Below are positions 23,428 to 31,482 of a DNA stretch of 64,000 nucleotides, in pieces. The translations under genes and the position numbers were made by a program. The stretch spans positions 1 to 64,000 of the forward strand of contig CAYXLR010000002.1 in the NCBI GenBank assembly GCA_964466035.1, read 5' to 3'. Every line of letters begins with the position of its first letter. The first letter of the stretch is position 1. The notes below the pieces were generated by a model. That model worked only from the letters and a program-made list of their open reading frames with translations. It searched no databases and had not been told where the DNA came from. The stretch is from JANQEA01 sp964466035 (lineage in GTDB: Bacteria; Bipolaricaulota; Bipolaricaulia; UBA7950; UBA9294).

Positions 23428-24615
23428 CTACTTCAGACGCGGGTCGAGGACGTCGCGGAGGCTGTCGCCGAGGATGTTGAACCCAAAGACGGTGAACACG
23501 ATGCTCAACCCGGGAAAGACGGCCATCCACCACGCCGTCCGCATGTACTCCTGCGCCTCTTGTAGCATCGCCCCCCACGACGGGGTCGGCGGGGGGACGC
23601 CGTACCCGAGGAAGCTCAGGCCGGCGACGACGATGATGTTCACCCCGATCGACATCGTCGTGACGACCATCAGCGACGCGATGGAGTTCGGCAGCACGTA
23701 CTTGAGGATGATCCGCCACGTCGGGACGCCGATCGCCCTCGCGGCGGTGACGTAGTCCTCCTCGCGGACGGAGAGGACCTCGCTGCGGATGATCCTCGCC
23801 GGCTGAAGGCCGAAGATCCCGAGGATCAGCATCAGCGAGAGGATCCCGCCTTCTCTCCAAAGACTCAAGACGAGGAGAGCGAGGACCAGGAACGGGATCG
23901 AGTTGATCACCTCGAGGATCCGCATGAGGATCGCGTCGGAGACGCCGCGGAAGTAGCCTCCGACGAGCCCGAGGAAGCCGCCGAGCAGCATGTTGAGGAG
24001 CGTCGCCACGGCGCCGATCCCCAGCGCGACGCGCGAGCCGTAGATGATCCGATCGAGAACGTCGCGGCCGAAGTTGTCGGTCCCGAGGGGATGGTCGGAC
24101 GAAGGACGCGCCTGGAAGTTCAACAGGTTCATCTGAATGGCGTGCGAGACCGGCTTCACGTACCCCGTCACGCCTTTGAAGCTGTGCCCTGACGCGAAGA
24201 ACGGGGCGAAGATTGCGACGTGCAAGACGAGGACGATGGTCAGCAGGCCGACGATTCCCTTCGGATCGCGAGTGAACCGACTGAAGGACATCTGCCAGTA
24301 GCCAAAGACGTAATGCTTCTCGGCGCGTTCCCGGATCGCTCGGCGCAGGTCGTACAGCGCCCAGATCCAGACGAGCGCCAGGAGGACGAACATCATCACC
24401 GTCGAGAACCAGTAATCCGTCGGACCGGCGAGCCACGAGAAACGGTGCTTCGCCACGCCGAGACCGAGCGTCGCACCGAGCGCCAAGAGCGCGCCGAGGA
24501 ACAGCAGGGCCTTGCCCCACCAGCCGTGGGCGAGATGGCCCAAACCCGGGAGAAGGAGCGTCAGGACGACGTCCCGCGCCTGCAACCTCGCTTTGCCGTT
24601 CTCGTTCTCAGTCAT
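23428..24615 (-). CDS. Oligopeptide/dipeptide ABC transporter permease, DppC type, with extra N-terminal helices
   Basis: This 395-residue inner-membrane permease forms the second half of a DppBC channel. The core from about residue 115 has DFTRDP-like SRFTRDPKGIVGLLTI, HPLGTDNFGRDVLDRIIYG and the EAA loop AARAIGVPTWRIILKYVLPN that contacts the ATPase. Ahead of this it has about 100 residues not found in standard DppC (about 300 aa), with about three hydrophobic helices (VVLTLLLPGLGHLAHGWWGKALLF is one). The gene overlaps dppB by eight bases. No ATPase gene lies within this window, so the energy subunits are encoded elsewhere. Confidence 0.88.
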   Translation of the reverse strand: MTENENGKARLQARDVVLTLLLPGLGHLAHGWWGKALLFLGALLALGATLGLGVAKHRFSWLAGPTDYWFSTVMMFVLLALVWIWALYDLRRAIRERAEKHYVFGYWQMSFSRFTRDPKGIVGLLTIVLVLHVAIFAPFFASGHSFKGVTGYVKPVSHAIQMNLLNFQARPSSDHPLGTDNFGRDVLDRIIYGSRVALGIGAVATLLNMLLGGFLGLVGGYFRGVSDAILMRILEVINSIPFLVLALLVLSLWREGGILSLMLILGIFGLQPARIIRSEVLSVREEDYVTAARAIGVPTWRIILKYVLPNSIASLMVVTTMSIGVNIIVVAGLSFLGYGVPPPTPSWGAMLQEAQEYMRTAWWMAVFPGLSIVFTVFGFNILGDSLRDVLDPRLK

Positions 24616-25582
24616 AGGTGATCCTCGGGTCGATGTACGCGTACAGGAGGTCGACGATCACGTAGGTGACCTGGAAGAAGAACGCGATGAACAGGGCGAG
24701 CCCAAAGACGACCGCCTGGTCCATTCGCTGAATCGACTCGACCATCAGCCGTCCGATGCCCGGCCACGCCGTGGTGGTCTCGGTCAACACCGCGCCGGCG
24801 ACGAGCGTTCCGACTTGCAGGCCGACGTTCGTGACCACCGGCGCGAGCGCGTTGCGGAACGCGTGCTTGATCAGGACGACCCGCTCCTTCAGCCCCTTGG
24901 CGCGGGCCGTGGTGACGTAGTCTTGCCGCAGGACCTCGAGCATGCTCGCCCGGGTGAGGCGGGCGTTCATCGCCATCAACACCGATGACAACGCGACGCT
25001 GGGGACGATCAGGTGACGGAACCCGTCCCAGGTGACGAACGAGAGCCTGAACTGCTGCCAGCCGAACAGGGCCACGGACGCGCCGCGGCCGGAGACCGGG
25101 AGGATCTTGAGGATGACGCCGAAGACCAGCATCAGCATCAGCGCGAACCAGAAGACCGGGATCGAGATCCCCACCAGCGCGACCGTCGTCACCGAGTAGT
25201 CGAGCAGGGAGTTCCGGTAGATCGCCGATAACAGGCCCGCCGGGATGGAGACCACCAGCGCGATGATCATCCCGAAGAGACCGAGCTCCACGGTCGCGGG
25301 AAGACGCGAGAAGATGACGCTCCAGACCGATCTGTGATACGTCATCGCCTCGAGGCGGCCGTTGAATAGACCGCTGATGAAGCGCCAGTACTGCACCGGC
25401 CACGGACGGTTCAGCCCGAGTTCCTCGCGGATCCCCTGGATCGTTTCGAGCTGCGCCCCGAGTCCGGCCATGACGACCGCGGGGTCGCCGGGCATCAGCT
25501 TGAGGAGCAAGAAGATCAGGACCGTGAGGGCGAAGAGGGTGAACACCACCTGGATGAGCCGCCTCACCGTGTAACCGATCAT
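24608..25582 (-). CDS. Oligopeptide/dipeptide ABC transporter permease, DppB type
   Basis: This 324-residue permease has the canonical opening MIGYTVRRLIQVVFTLFALTV, the LMPGDPAVVMAGLGA block, and the EAA motif RAKGLKERVVLIKHAFRNAL. Six transmembrane helices are expected. It pairs with the DppC-type product of the overlapping downstream gene to import peptides or related solutes. A strong hairpin lies between it and the upstream binding-protein gene, as is common where the binding protein is made in excess. Confidence 0.92.
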   Translation of the reverse strand: MIGYTVRRLIQVVFTLFALTVLIFLLLKLMPGDPAVVMAGLGAQLETIQGIREELGLNRPWPVQYWRFISGLFNGRLEAMTYHRSVWSVIFSRLPATVELGLFGMIIALVVSIPAGLLSAIYRNSLLDYSVTTVALVGISIPVFWFALMLMLVFGVILKILPVSGRGASVALFGWQQFRLSFVTWDGFRHLIVPSVALSSVLMAMNARLTRASMLEVLRQDYVTTARAKGLKERVVLIKHAFRNALAPVVTNVGLQVGTLVAGAVLTETTTAWPGIGRLMVESIQRMDQAVVFGLALFIAFFFQVTYVIVDLLYAYIDPRITYD

Positions 25583-25611
25583 AGAGAGTCCCCGACTTCC
25601 TCTCTTGAAAG

Positions 25612-25647
25612 GCCTGGGCTGCCAGTCGCTCGACCGACAGCCCAGGC
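25612..25647 (-). terminator. Intra-operon hairpin between binding protein and permease genes
   Basis: GCCTGGGCTG (25612-25621) and CAGCCCAGGC (25638-25647) are perfect arms, with GTCG/CGAC adding pairs inside the loop. It probably attenuates read-through into dppB and protects the 3' end of the binding-protein mRNA. Confidence 0.6.
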
Positions 25648-25689
25648 TGTTTGTGCGCCTAGACTAGAGCGATGTCACTCCGTCGCTTC

Positions 25690-27300
25690 CTAGCCGCCTT
25701 GGATCCAGACGTTGTGGTACGGCGTGCACATCCAGTGGTTGGACAGCGGGCTGATCTGGAAACCCTGAATCCGCGCGCGCACCCCACGGGTCTCCACGTA
25801 GTGGTACCCCGGGATGGCGGCGTAGTCCTGGTACACGACCCGCTGCGCCTCCACGTACTTCTGCTCTCGGACAGCCTGGTCCAACGTCGTGTCCGCCTCG
25901 TCGATCAGCTGATCGACGACCGGGTTCGAGTAGAACGACATGTTGTCGGCCGAGCCGACCGTCGCGTTGTCCGAGTGGAACATGTAGTAGATGAAGTCGT
26001 GCGGATCCGGTCCGCCGCTCCAACCCATCCACATCATCTCGAAGTCGCCGACGGGGTCGGACTCCGAGCGGTATCCGAGGTCGAGGAGCGGTCCCCAGTC
26101 CAGCGGAACGACCACGGCGTCCACGCCGTTCTCGATCAGGCTGGTCGCCATGATCGTCGCCAGCTGTCGCCGGCGCGGGTCGAGCGGCGTGTGGACCCGA
26201 ATGGTGTAGCCTTCAGGGATGACGCCCTCCGCCTTCAGCTCGTCGAACAGGCGCTGCGCCTCCTCGTCGTCCTCCTCGAGGTAGACGTTCTCCTTCAGCC
26301 ACTCCTGGTCGTTCCCCCAGAGCGCCGGTGGGATGCAGCCGTACGCCTTGACGCCCGTCAGGTTCTGGAAGATCGAGAAGACCGCGTCGTCCATCTCGAC
26401 CGACAAGTAGCAGGCCTTGCGGAACCGGATGTCCGAGGCGATCGGGCTGTTCAAGTTGAAGAACATGTGGAAGTACGAAAGGCTTCCGACCTGCTGCACG
26501 TCCACGTCCTCCATCGCCATGAACCGCGGCACGTCGGTCGCCGGCATGTTGTCGGCGATGTCGATTCCGCCGGACTCGAGCTCGAGCATCATGACCGAGA
26601 GCTCAGGGATCGGGCGGTACGTGATCGTGTCGAGGTTCGGGTAGACCAACCAGTAGTCTTCGTTCCGCTCGACCTTGATGTGATCGCCGGGCAGCCACTC
26701 GACGAACTTGTACGGTCCGCTGCCGACCGGGTTCAGGTTGAACTCCTCGTCGCCCATTTCCAGGACCGTGTCCATCGGGACGATCGCCTGGGTCTCGTTG
26801 CCGAAACCCGGCGCGAACGGCGCGTACTCCGGCTTGGTGAAGATGTCGACCGTGTATTCGTCGACGACGACGGCCTCTTCCATCCAGACCAGCTCGGTCA
26901 TGTTCGGCGAGTTGTTCGCCTCGTCGGCGATCCAGTTGAACGTGAACGCCACGTCCTCGGCGGTAAGGTCCTCGCCATTGTGGAACTTGATCCCCTCGTT
27001 CAGGTAGAAGCGGACCTGCGAGTCGCTGAGGATGTCCCAGGACTTCGCGACCCACGGTGAGGGCGCCAGCGTGTCCGGATGGAGGATGATCAGCCCGTCG
27101 TACACGACGTTGAGTACGTACGCGTCGTAGGCCGAGTTCGCGATTCGCGGATCCATGTCCTTGAACGTCTGGCTGACGCCGATGACGAGATCGCCACCGG
27201 GCGTCGCGCCGGGCGTCTCAGGAACGGCGGTCTCCGCGACCGCGAGAGAGCCGAATACCAACAATCCAAGAGCCAAGAACAAAGTGACTCGTTTTGTCAT
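25690..27300 (-). CDS. Extracellular solute-binding protein, family 5 (peptide binding)
   Basis: The 536-residue product has a signal peptide (VTLFLALGLLVFGSLAVAE) without a lipobox cysteine, so it is probably free in the periplasm. Family-5 blocks follow: GDLVIGVSQTFKDMDP, VVYDGLIILHPDTLAP, FYLNEGIKFHNGEDLTAEDVAFTF and PVGSGPYKFVEW. It captures peptides or similar solutes for the DppBC-type channel encoded downstream. The ATG follows AAGGAGGGG. It lies in one operon with the small secreted protein upstream, with hairpins on both sides of its gene. Confidence 0.92.
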   Translation of the reverse strand: MTKRVTLFLALGLLVFGSLAVAETAVPETPGATPGGDLVIGVSQTFKDMDPRIANSAYDAYVLNVVYDGLIILHPDTLAPSPWVAKSWDILSDSQVRFYLNEGIKFHNGEDLTAEDVAFTFNWIADEANNSPNMTELVWMEEAVVVDEYTVDIFTKPEYAPFAPGFGNETQAIVPMDTVLEMGDEEFNLNPVGSGPYKFVEWLPGDHIKVERNEDYWLVYPNLDTITYRPIPELSVMMLELESGGIDIADNMPATDVPRFMAMEDVDVQQVGSLSYFHMFFNLNSPIASDIRFRKACYLSVEMDDAVFSIFQNLTGVKAYGCIPPALWGNDQEWLKENVYLEEDDEEAQRLFDELKAEGVIPEGYTIRVHTPLDPRRRQLATIMATSLIENGVDAVVVPLDWGPLLDLGYRSESDPVGDFEMMWMGWSGGPDPHDFIYYMFHSDNATVGSADNMSFYSNPVVDQLIDEADTTLDQAVREQKYVEAQRVVYQDYAAIPGYHYVETRGVRARIQGFQISPLSNHWMCTPYHNVWIQGG

Positions 27301-27345
27301 CGATACCCCTCCTTGGAGCTAGGTTATCGAAGCTCGCGCGGCTTC

Positions 27346-27376
27346 AACGGCTTCGTACTGCTTGGGGAAAGCCGTT
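27346..27376 (-). terminator. Hairpin after the small secreted-protein gene
   Basis: AACGGCTT (27346-27353) and AAGCCGTT (27369-27376) form a perfect 8-bp stem starting six bases after the stop at 27382. On the minus strand the loop side is pyrimidine-rich but no terminal T run is present, so partial termination or 3'-end protection is likelier than a full stop. Confidence 0.45.
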
Positions 27377-27381
27377 GGCCG

Positions 27382-27720
27382 CTAGTCGAACCAGAAGGCC
27401 GCCGTTACGCCCGCCCCCGCGTACTCGGGCGGAAGGACCAACTGCAGTGTTCCGCCCTTCTCAACGTCGACCACGATGTACGCATACGGACCGGTGACCG
27501 CGACCACCTTCGGCGCTCCACCGCCGAACACGATGATGTCCGACGCGTCGAACATCACATCGATGTCGAAGGTGATCGCCAGCTTGGTGGCATCGGCGCT
27601 CGTCGCGTTGTCGAACAGTAGGACGTTGTAGATACGGGGTGCGACAGTTTCCATTGCCGCTGCTGCAACGACGCTTGTCAGCAGCACGAGACCCAGCAGG
27701 ACCACTAGAATTCTTTTCAC
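27382..27720 (-). CDS. Small secreted protein of unknown function, 112 aa
   Basis: The product has a clear signal peptide (RILVVLLGLVLLTSVVAAAA) and a mature part of about 90 residues rich in beta-prone stretches (KLAITFDIDVMFDASDIIVFGG, KVVAVTGPYAYIVVDV, TLQLVLPPEYAG). It has no cysteine and no repeat, and looks like a single small beta-sandwich. The GTG at 27720 is chosen because GGAGGCGAGG lies six bases before it. It heads the peptide-transporter operon behind a strong promoter and a long folded leader, so it may be abundant. I do not recognise a family; a role in solute capture is only inferred from position. Confidence 0.72.
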   Translation of the reverse strand: MKRILVVLLGLVLLTSVVAAAAMETVAPRIYNVLLFDNATSADATKLAITFDIDVMFDASDIIVFGGGAPKVVAVTGPYAYIVVDVEKGGTLQLVLPPEYAGAGVTAAFWFD

Positions 27721-27850
27721 TGCCTCGCCTCCTTCGATACTGAGATCGAGGGATGCCTTTCGCTGGGTATCCCCAGATCCGATTGCTTGGCCGACCCAAT
27801 CGGTATCGACTGAGCAGGCCAACCCGGCAACCTGAACCTAGTGAATTGGC
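27721..27850 (-). promoter_or_regulatory. Long structured 5' leader, unidentified
   Basis: About 130 bases separate the predicted transcription start from the GTG. On the minus strand it can fold several hairpins, among them CCGATTG/CAATCGG and CTGGG-GATA-CCCAG, and contains GCGAAAGG. The length and structure suggest a riboswitch or attenuator controlling the peptide-transporter operon, but it does not match a class I can name. A cyclic-di-GMP (GEMM) fold was considered and does not fit. Confidence 0.4.
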
Positions 27851-27856
27851 GCATTC

Positions 27857-27886
27857 AGTATACCGATCGAGCCGGGGAAAAGTCAA
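27857..27886 (-). promoter_or_regulatory. Promoter of the peptide-transporter operon
   Basis: On the minus strand TTGACT (27881-27886) and TATACT (27857-27862) are spaced by 18 bases. Both boxes are close to consensus. Transcription would begin near 27850. Confidence 0.65.
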
Positions 27887-28236
27887 TCCGTACGCGCGAT
27901 GGTACGCCCCTCCGCAACGTGCCGTTCGACCCTGTTCGCGCCCTTCTTGGCGAACCCGAGATCGAGAGGGGCTCCGTCGGTCGTGATCCCCCAGCGGAGG
28001 CCGGACACGCTGGTTGGCAGAGCCTCTCTAGAGTACCATGATTGCACATCGTGAACGGGCGAGCCACGGCTTGGCGCGTGCCTGTTCGATGAAGACGAGC
28101 GCAAGGAGAGGCCATGGGGCATACTGCGGCACTTGACCGGTCTATCGAAACTCTCAACCGAAGCGGGCTTCGAGCACCGGTCGTTCGCCTTCGCGCCCGG
28201 ACGGCAATCGGGACTCTGCTTACGGGGTGAGGGGAC
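27887..28236. other. Intergenic region before the citrate-lyase-type operon
   Basis: No credible gene is visible on either strand. A possible promoter for the following operon is TTGGCA (28014-28019) and CATGAT (28037-28042), spaced by 17 bases. A ribosome-binding site GGTGAGGGG precedes the ATG at 28237. Confidence 0.4.
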
Positions 28237-29409
28237 ATGATGGACGTTCGGACCGGTTCGGAGACGAAGGGGGATTGCGTCGTCGAGATCCTCGCCCAGG
28301 GGACCGGGGTCGAGGTCGAGACGAAGAACGCCGAGCTGCTGGCCGAAGGGATTCGAGCGGTCGTCGGAGAAGCGCTGTCGGAGCTCGGATCCGATGCCGT
28401 TGCGATCCGCGTGTCCGACTTCGGGGCGCTCGACTACGTGATCGCGGCGCGGGTTGAAGCGACGGTCCGCGCGGCCGATCCGAAAGGAACGAGGCCCCTC
28501 GCGCCGACGGTCGAACGGGGTGCCTCCGAGCGGGATCGCCCCCGTCGATGCCGTCTGTACGTCCCGGGAAGCCAGCCGCGCCTCCTCGTCGGGATCGAGA
28601 CACACGAGGTCGATTGCGTCCTCGTCGATTTGGAGGACTCGGTCCCGCTCTCCGAGAAGCCGGCGGCGCGGATCCTCGTCAAGCACCTTCTCTCGGCCGT
28701 TCCGTTCTCGAACGAGGTTTGGGTGCGGATCAACCCGCTGGAGGCCGGCGGGCGGGAGGACGTCGGGGAGGTCCTGATCGGGCGGCCGCACGGGGTCTGT
28801 CTGCCGAAGGCGGAGTCGGCGGGGGACGTTCTCGACCTCTGCGAGCTGCTGACCCGGGCCGAATCGGAGCGCGGGATCGACGGAGGCGCGACGTGGGTCA
28901 TGCCGATCCTCGAGACGGCGCAGGGCGTGCTCCAGGCCGAGGAGATCGCCGCGGCCGATCCGCGCGTCGTGATGCTCGCCTTCGGGGCGGAGGACTACAC
29001 CCGGGACGTCGGCGCGCGGCGGACGCGTCGATCCCTCTCGTTCGCGCGATCGCGGATCGTGCTCGCTGCGGCCGCGGCCGGGGTCCAGGCATCGGACACG
29101 GTGTTCGGCGACGTCGTCGACGACGACGGGCTGAGGGAAGAGGCCGAGCTCGCGCGCGAGCTCGGTTTCGACGGGAAGGGCGCGATCCATCCGCGTCAGA
29201 TCCCCACGATCCACGCGGCGTTCTCGCCGACGGAGGCCGAAATCGAGCGAGCGCGAGCGATCGTCGAGGCGGCGCGGCAGGCCGAGGAGCAGGGGTTGGG
29301 CGTCGTTGCGCTCGACGGGCGGATGATCGATCGGCCGGTCCTCGATCGGGCGGTCCGATGGATCCGGTACGCCGACCGGCTGACGGGCGGAGGGGATCGG
29401 GATGCGTAA
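28237..29409 (+). CDS. Citrate (or citramalate) lyase acyl-carrier (CitD) - CitE fusion protein
   Basis: Residues about 1-90 match CitD, the small acyl-carrier subunit: KGDCVVEIL, GVEVETKNAELLAEGIRAVV, VSDFGALDYVIAARVEATVRA. Residues about 103-390 match CitE, the citryl-ACP (or citramalyl-) lyase subunit: RLYVPGSQPRLL, VLVDLEDSVPLSEK, FGAEDYTRDVG, DGKGAIHPRQIPTIH. In most organisms these are separate genes. In Klebsiella CitD the phosphoribosyl-dephospho-CoA group is on a Ser in a T-L-E-S-(S/G)-D motif; here the aligned residue is Lys11 in G-S-E-T-K-G-D, with Ser8 three residues earlier. The carrier may thus be modified at another residue or not at all, in which case CoA thioesters would be used directly. 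It overlaps citF by eight bases. Confidence 0.85.
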   Translation: MMDVRTGSETKGDCVVEILAQGTGVEVETKNAELLAEGIRAVVGEALSELGSDAVAIRVSDFGALDYVIAARVEATVRAADPKGTRPLAPTVERGASERDRPRRCRLYVPGSQPRLLVGIETHEVDCVLVDLEDSVPLSEKPAARILVKHLLSAVPFSNEVWVRINPLEAGGREDVGEVLIGRPHGVCLPKAESAGDVLDLCELLTRAESERGIDGGATWVMPILETAQGVLQAEEIAAADPRVVMLAFGAEDYTRDVGARRTRRSLSFARSRIVLAAAAAGVQASDTVFGDVVDDDGLREEAELARELGFDGKGAIHPRQIPTIHAAFSPTEAEIERARAIVEAARQAEEQGLGVVALDGRMIDRPVLDRAVRWIRYADRLTGGGDRDA

Positions 29410-30946
29410 CGCGGTCGACCGGGAGATTCCCGAACGGATCGGAGGCCGCGAGGTCCGGCCGTACGAGGGCGCGTTCGTCACGGCGCGGGAAGGCGCCAAG
29501 GCCTGTCGTCCGCAGAAGTCGGCGCCGCGGCACGAAGACAAGATCCTCCCGTCGATCGAAGCGGCGATCGAGGCGTGCGGCCTGTCGGACGGGATGACGA
29601 TCTCGTTCCACCACTCGTTCCGCGACGGGGATCGCGTTGTCAACCGGGTCCTCGACGCCTGCGCGAGAGCGGGGATCAAGGGGCTGCGGATCTTCCCGAC
29701 CGCCCTCTTCTCGGTGCACGAGCCGGTGATCGAGCACGTCCGCTCCGGCGTCGTGTCGCGGATCGAGGGATCGATGAACGGGCCGGTCGGCGCGTTCGTC
29801 AGCCAGGGAGGGAAGCTCGCCGAGCCGGCGGTCCTCCGTTCGCACGGCGGCCGCTGGCGGGCGGTCGAGGTCGGCGACGTCGAGATCGACGTCGCGTTCA
29901 TCGCGGCGCCGCAGGCCGATCCGTACGGGAACGCGAACGGGATCCGCGGGGCGACTCCGTGCGGCCCGATCAGCTTCTTGGCCGTCGACGCCCAGTACGC
30001 CCGCCGCACCGTGGTGATCACGAACGACCTGCAGCCGTACCCGGTCCACCCGATGGAGATCCAACAGGGATGGACCGACTGGGTCGTCGAAGTCGACGAG
30101 ATCGGAGATCCGGCAAGCATCGTGTCGGGGACTCTCCAGCTGACGCGGTCGCCGACCAACCTGCGGATCGCCCGGCTGACCGCCGATGCGGTGGTCGCGT
30201 CCGGCGCGCTCGTCGACGGGTTCAGCTTCCAGGGCGGCGCCGGCGGGATCTCGCTCGCGGCGACGAAGTACCTCGGAGACGCGATGGAGCGCGCGGGCAT
30301 CGTCGGGTCGTTCGGGATGGGCGGCGGGACGAGGCTGCTCGTCGACCTGCTGCATCGCGGACTGATCCGGACGATCCTCGACGGGCAGGCGTTCGATCTC
30401 GACGCGATCGCGTCGCTCCGTGAGGACCCGGAGCACGTGCTGATCGATCCGGGGTTCTACGCCAACTACGACTCGCGCGGCTGCGCGACGTACAAGCTGG
30501 ACGCGGCGTTCCTCGGAGCGACTGAGGTCGATCTGGACTTCAACGTGAACGTGAACACCCACTCGGACGGGCAGCTGCTTCACGGGATCGGCGGGCACCA
30601 GGACGTCGCCGCCGGCTCGTCGATGACGCTGATCACCGTCCCTTCGATCCGTGGGAGGCTGCCGATGATCCTCGATCGCGTCACGACGGTGACGACGCCG
30701 GGCGAGGTGGTCGACGTGGTCGTCACCGAGCGCGGGATCGCGGTGAACCCCCGACGGGAGGACCTCGTGGAGCGGTTCGCCGCCGCCGGGCTGCCGGTGC
30801 GGACGCTCGAGGAGATCCGGGAAGAGGTCGAACGGCTCGTCCGCCCGGCGCGGAAGCCGGTGTTCGGCGAGGAGGTCGTCGCCGCGATCGAGTGGCGAGA
30901 CGGGACCGTCATCGATGTCGTGCGAAAGGTGGAGGGATGGGCGTGA
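29402..30946 (+). CDS. citF: Citrate/citramalate lyase alpha subunit (CitF), acyl-transferase
   Basis: CitF exchanges the acetyl group on the carrier (or on CoA) for citrate or citramalate before the CitE-type cleavage. The 514-residue product follows the family closely: GMTISFHHSFRDGDRVVNRV, EGSMNGPVGAFVSQGGKL, PQADPYGNANGIRG, FSFQGGAGGISLAATKYLG, NVNVNTHSDGQLLHGIGGHQD and VTERGIAVNPRREDL. Length matches the family (about 505-515). Substrate cannot be decided between citrate and citramalate by eye. The accessory genes citC, citX and citG, needed for a canonical carrier group, are absent from the window. The gene overlaps both neighbours, so the operon is tightly packed. Confidence 0.92.
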   Translation: MRNAVDREIPERIGGREVRPYEGAFVTAREGAKACRPQKSAPRHEDKILPSIEAAIEACGLSDGMTISFHHSFRDGDRVVNRVLDACARAGIKGLRIFPTALFSVHEPVIEHVRSGVVSRIEGSMNGPVGAFVSQGGKLAEPAVLRSHGGRWRAVEVGDVEIDVAFIAAPQADPYGNANGIRGATPCGPISFLAVDAQYARRTVVITNDLQPYPVHPMEIQQGWTDWVVEVDEIGDPASIVSGTLQLTRSPTNLRIARLTADAVVASGALVDGFSFQGGAGGISLAATKYLGDAMERAGIVGSFGMGGGTRLLVDLLHRGLIRTILDGQAFDLDAIASLREDPEHVLIDPGFYANYDSRGCATYKLDAAFLGATEVDLDFNVNVNTHSDGQLLHGIGGHQDVAAGSSMTLITVPSIRGRLPMILDRVTTVTTPGEVVDVVVTERGIAVNPRREDLVERFAAAGLPVRTLEEIREEVERLVRPARKPVFGEEVVAAIEWRDGTVIDVVRKVEGWA

Positions 30947-31476
30947 GAGAGAAGCTGCTTCAGATCCTGCCGGAGATCGAGTGGATCGAGAACGCTGACC
31001 TGCGCGAGAAGGTCATCGCGACGTGGATCGACGGGCTCGAGCGGGGCGGTTGGCGGCCGGACGACGTGGACCGGATGCCGTTCACGTTGGCCAAGAAGGT
31101 GACCTCCAGCTTCGCCAAGCACGTGCGGAGCGTGACGAGGATCTGCGCGTTCGTGGCCGACACGTTCGACGAGATCTACGGCGGGGTCGACCTGAAGCTC
31201 GACAAGGACCTGCTTCTTGCCGGCGCGCTGCTGCACGACGTCGGCAAGCTCGTCGAGATGGAGGAGGTCGACGGGACGTTCCGGAAGAGCCCGGCCGGGA
31301 AGCTCGTCCGCCACGCATTTTCCGGCGTCGTCCTCGCCGACGCGCACGGCCTTCCCGCCGAGGTGCAGCACATGATCGGGACTCACTCGAAGGAGGGCGA
31401 CGCGTTCAAGCGGACGCCCGAGTCGGTCGTCCTCCACCTGGCCGACTTCATGAACTTCGACCCGATCGAGGGGTGA
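30943..31476 (+). CDS. HD-domain protein in the citrate-lyase-type operon
   Basis: The 177-residue product has the metal-binding HD signature FAKHVRSVTRICAFVADTF, then AGALLHDVGKLVEMEE and RHAFSGVVLADAHGL, followed by MIGTHSKEGD. Such single HD domains are phosphohydrolases of unknown specificity. GTG 30943 is preferred because GGTGGAGGG lies upstream at good spacing and it overlaps the citF stop as GTGA; ATG 30937 is an alternative start. Its place between citF and the hydro-lyase genes suggests a role in this pathway, perhaps removal of a phosphorylated or CoA-derived by-product. That role is inference only. Confidence 0.82.
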   Translation: MREKLLQILPEIEWIENADLREKVIATWIDGLERGGWRPDDVDRMPFTLAKKVTSSFAKHVRSVTRICAFVADTFDEIYGGVDLKLDKDLLLAGALLHDVGKLVEMEEVDGTFRKSPAGKLVRHAFSGVVLADAHGLPAEVQHMIGTHSKEGDAFKRTPESVVLHLADFMNFDPIEG

Positions 31477-31482
31477 TCGCTG

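Noticed and set aside
27721..27850. Cyclic-di-GMP (GEMM) riboswitch in the leader
   Set aside because: GCGAAAGG and GGTTGCCGGGTT strings occur, but in the wrong order for GEMM, and the required stems do not form.
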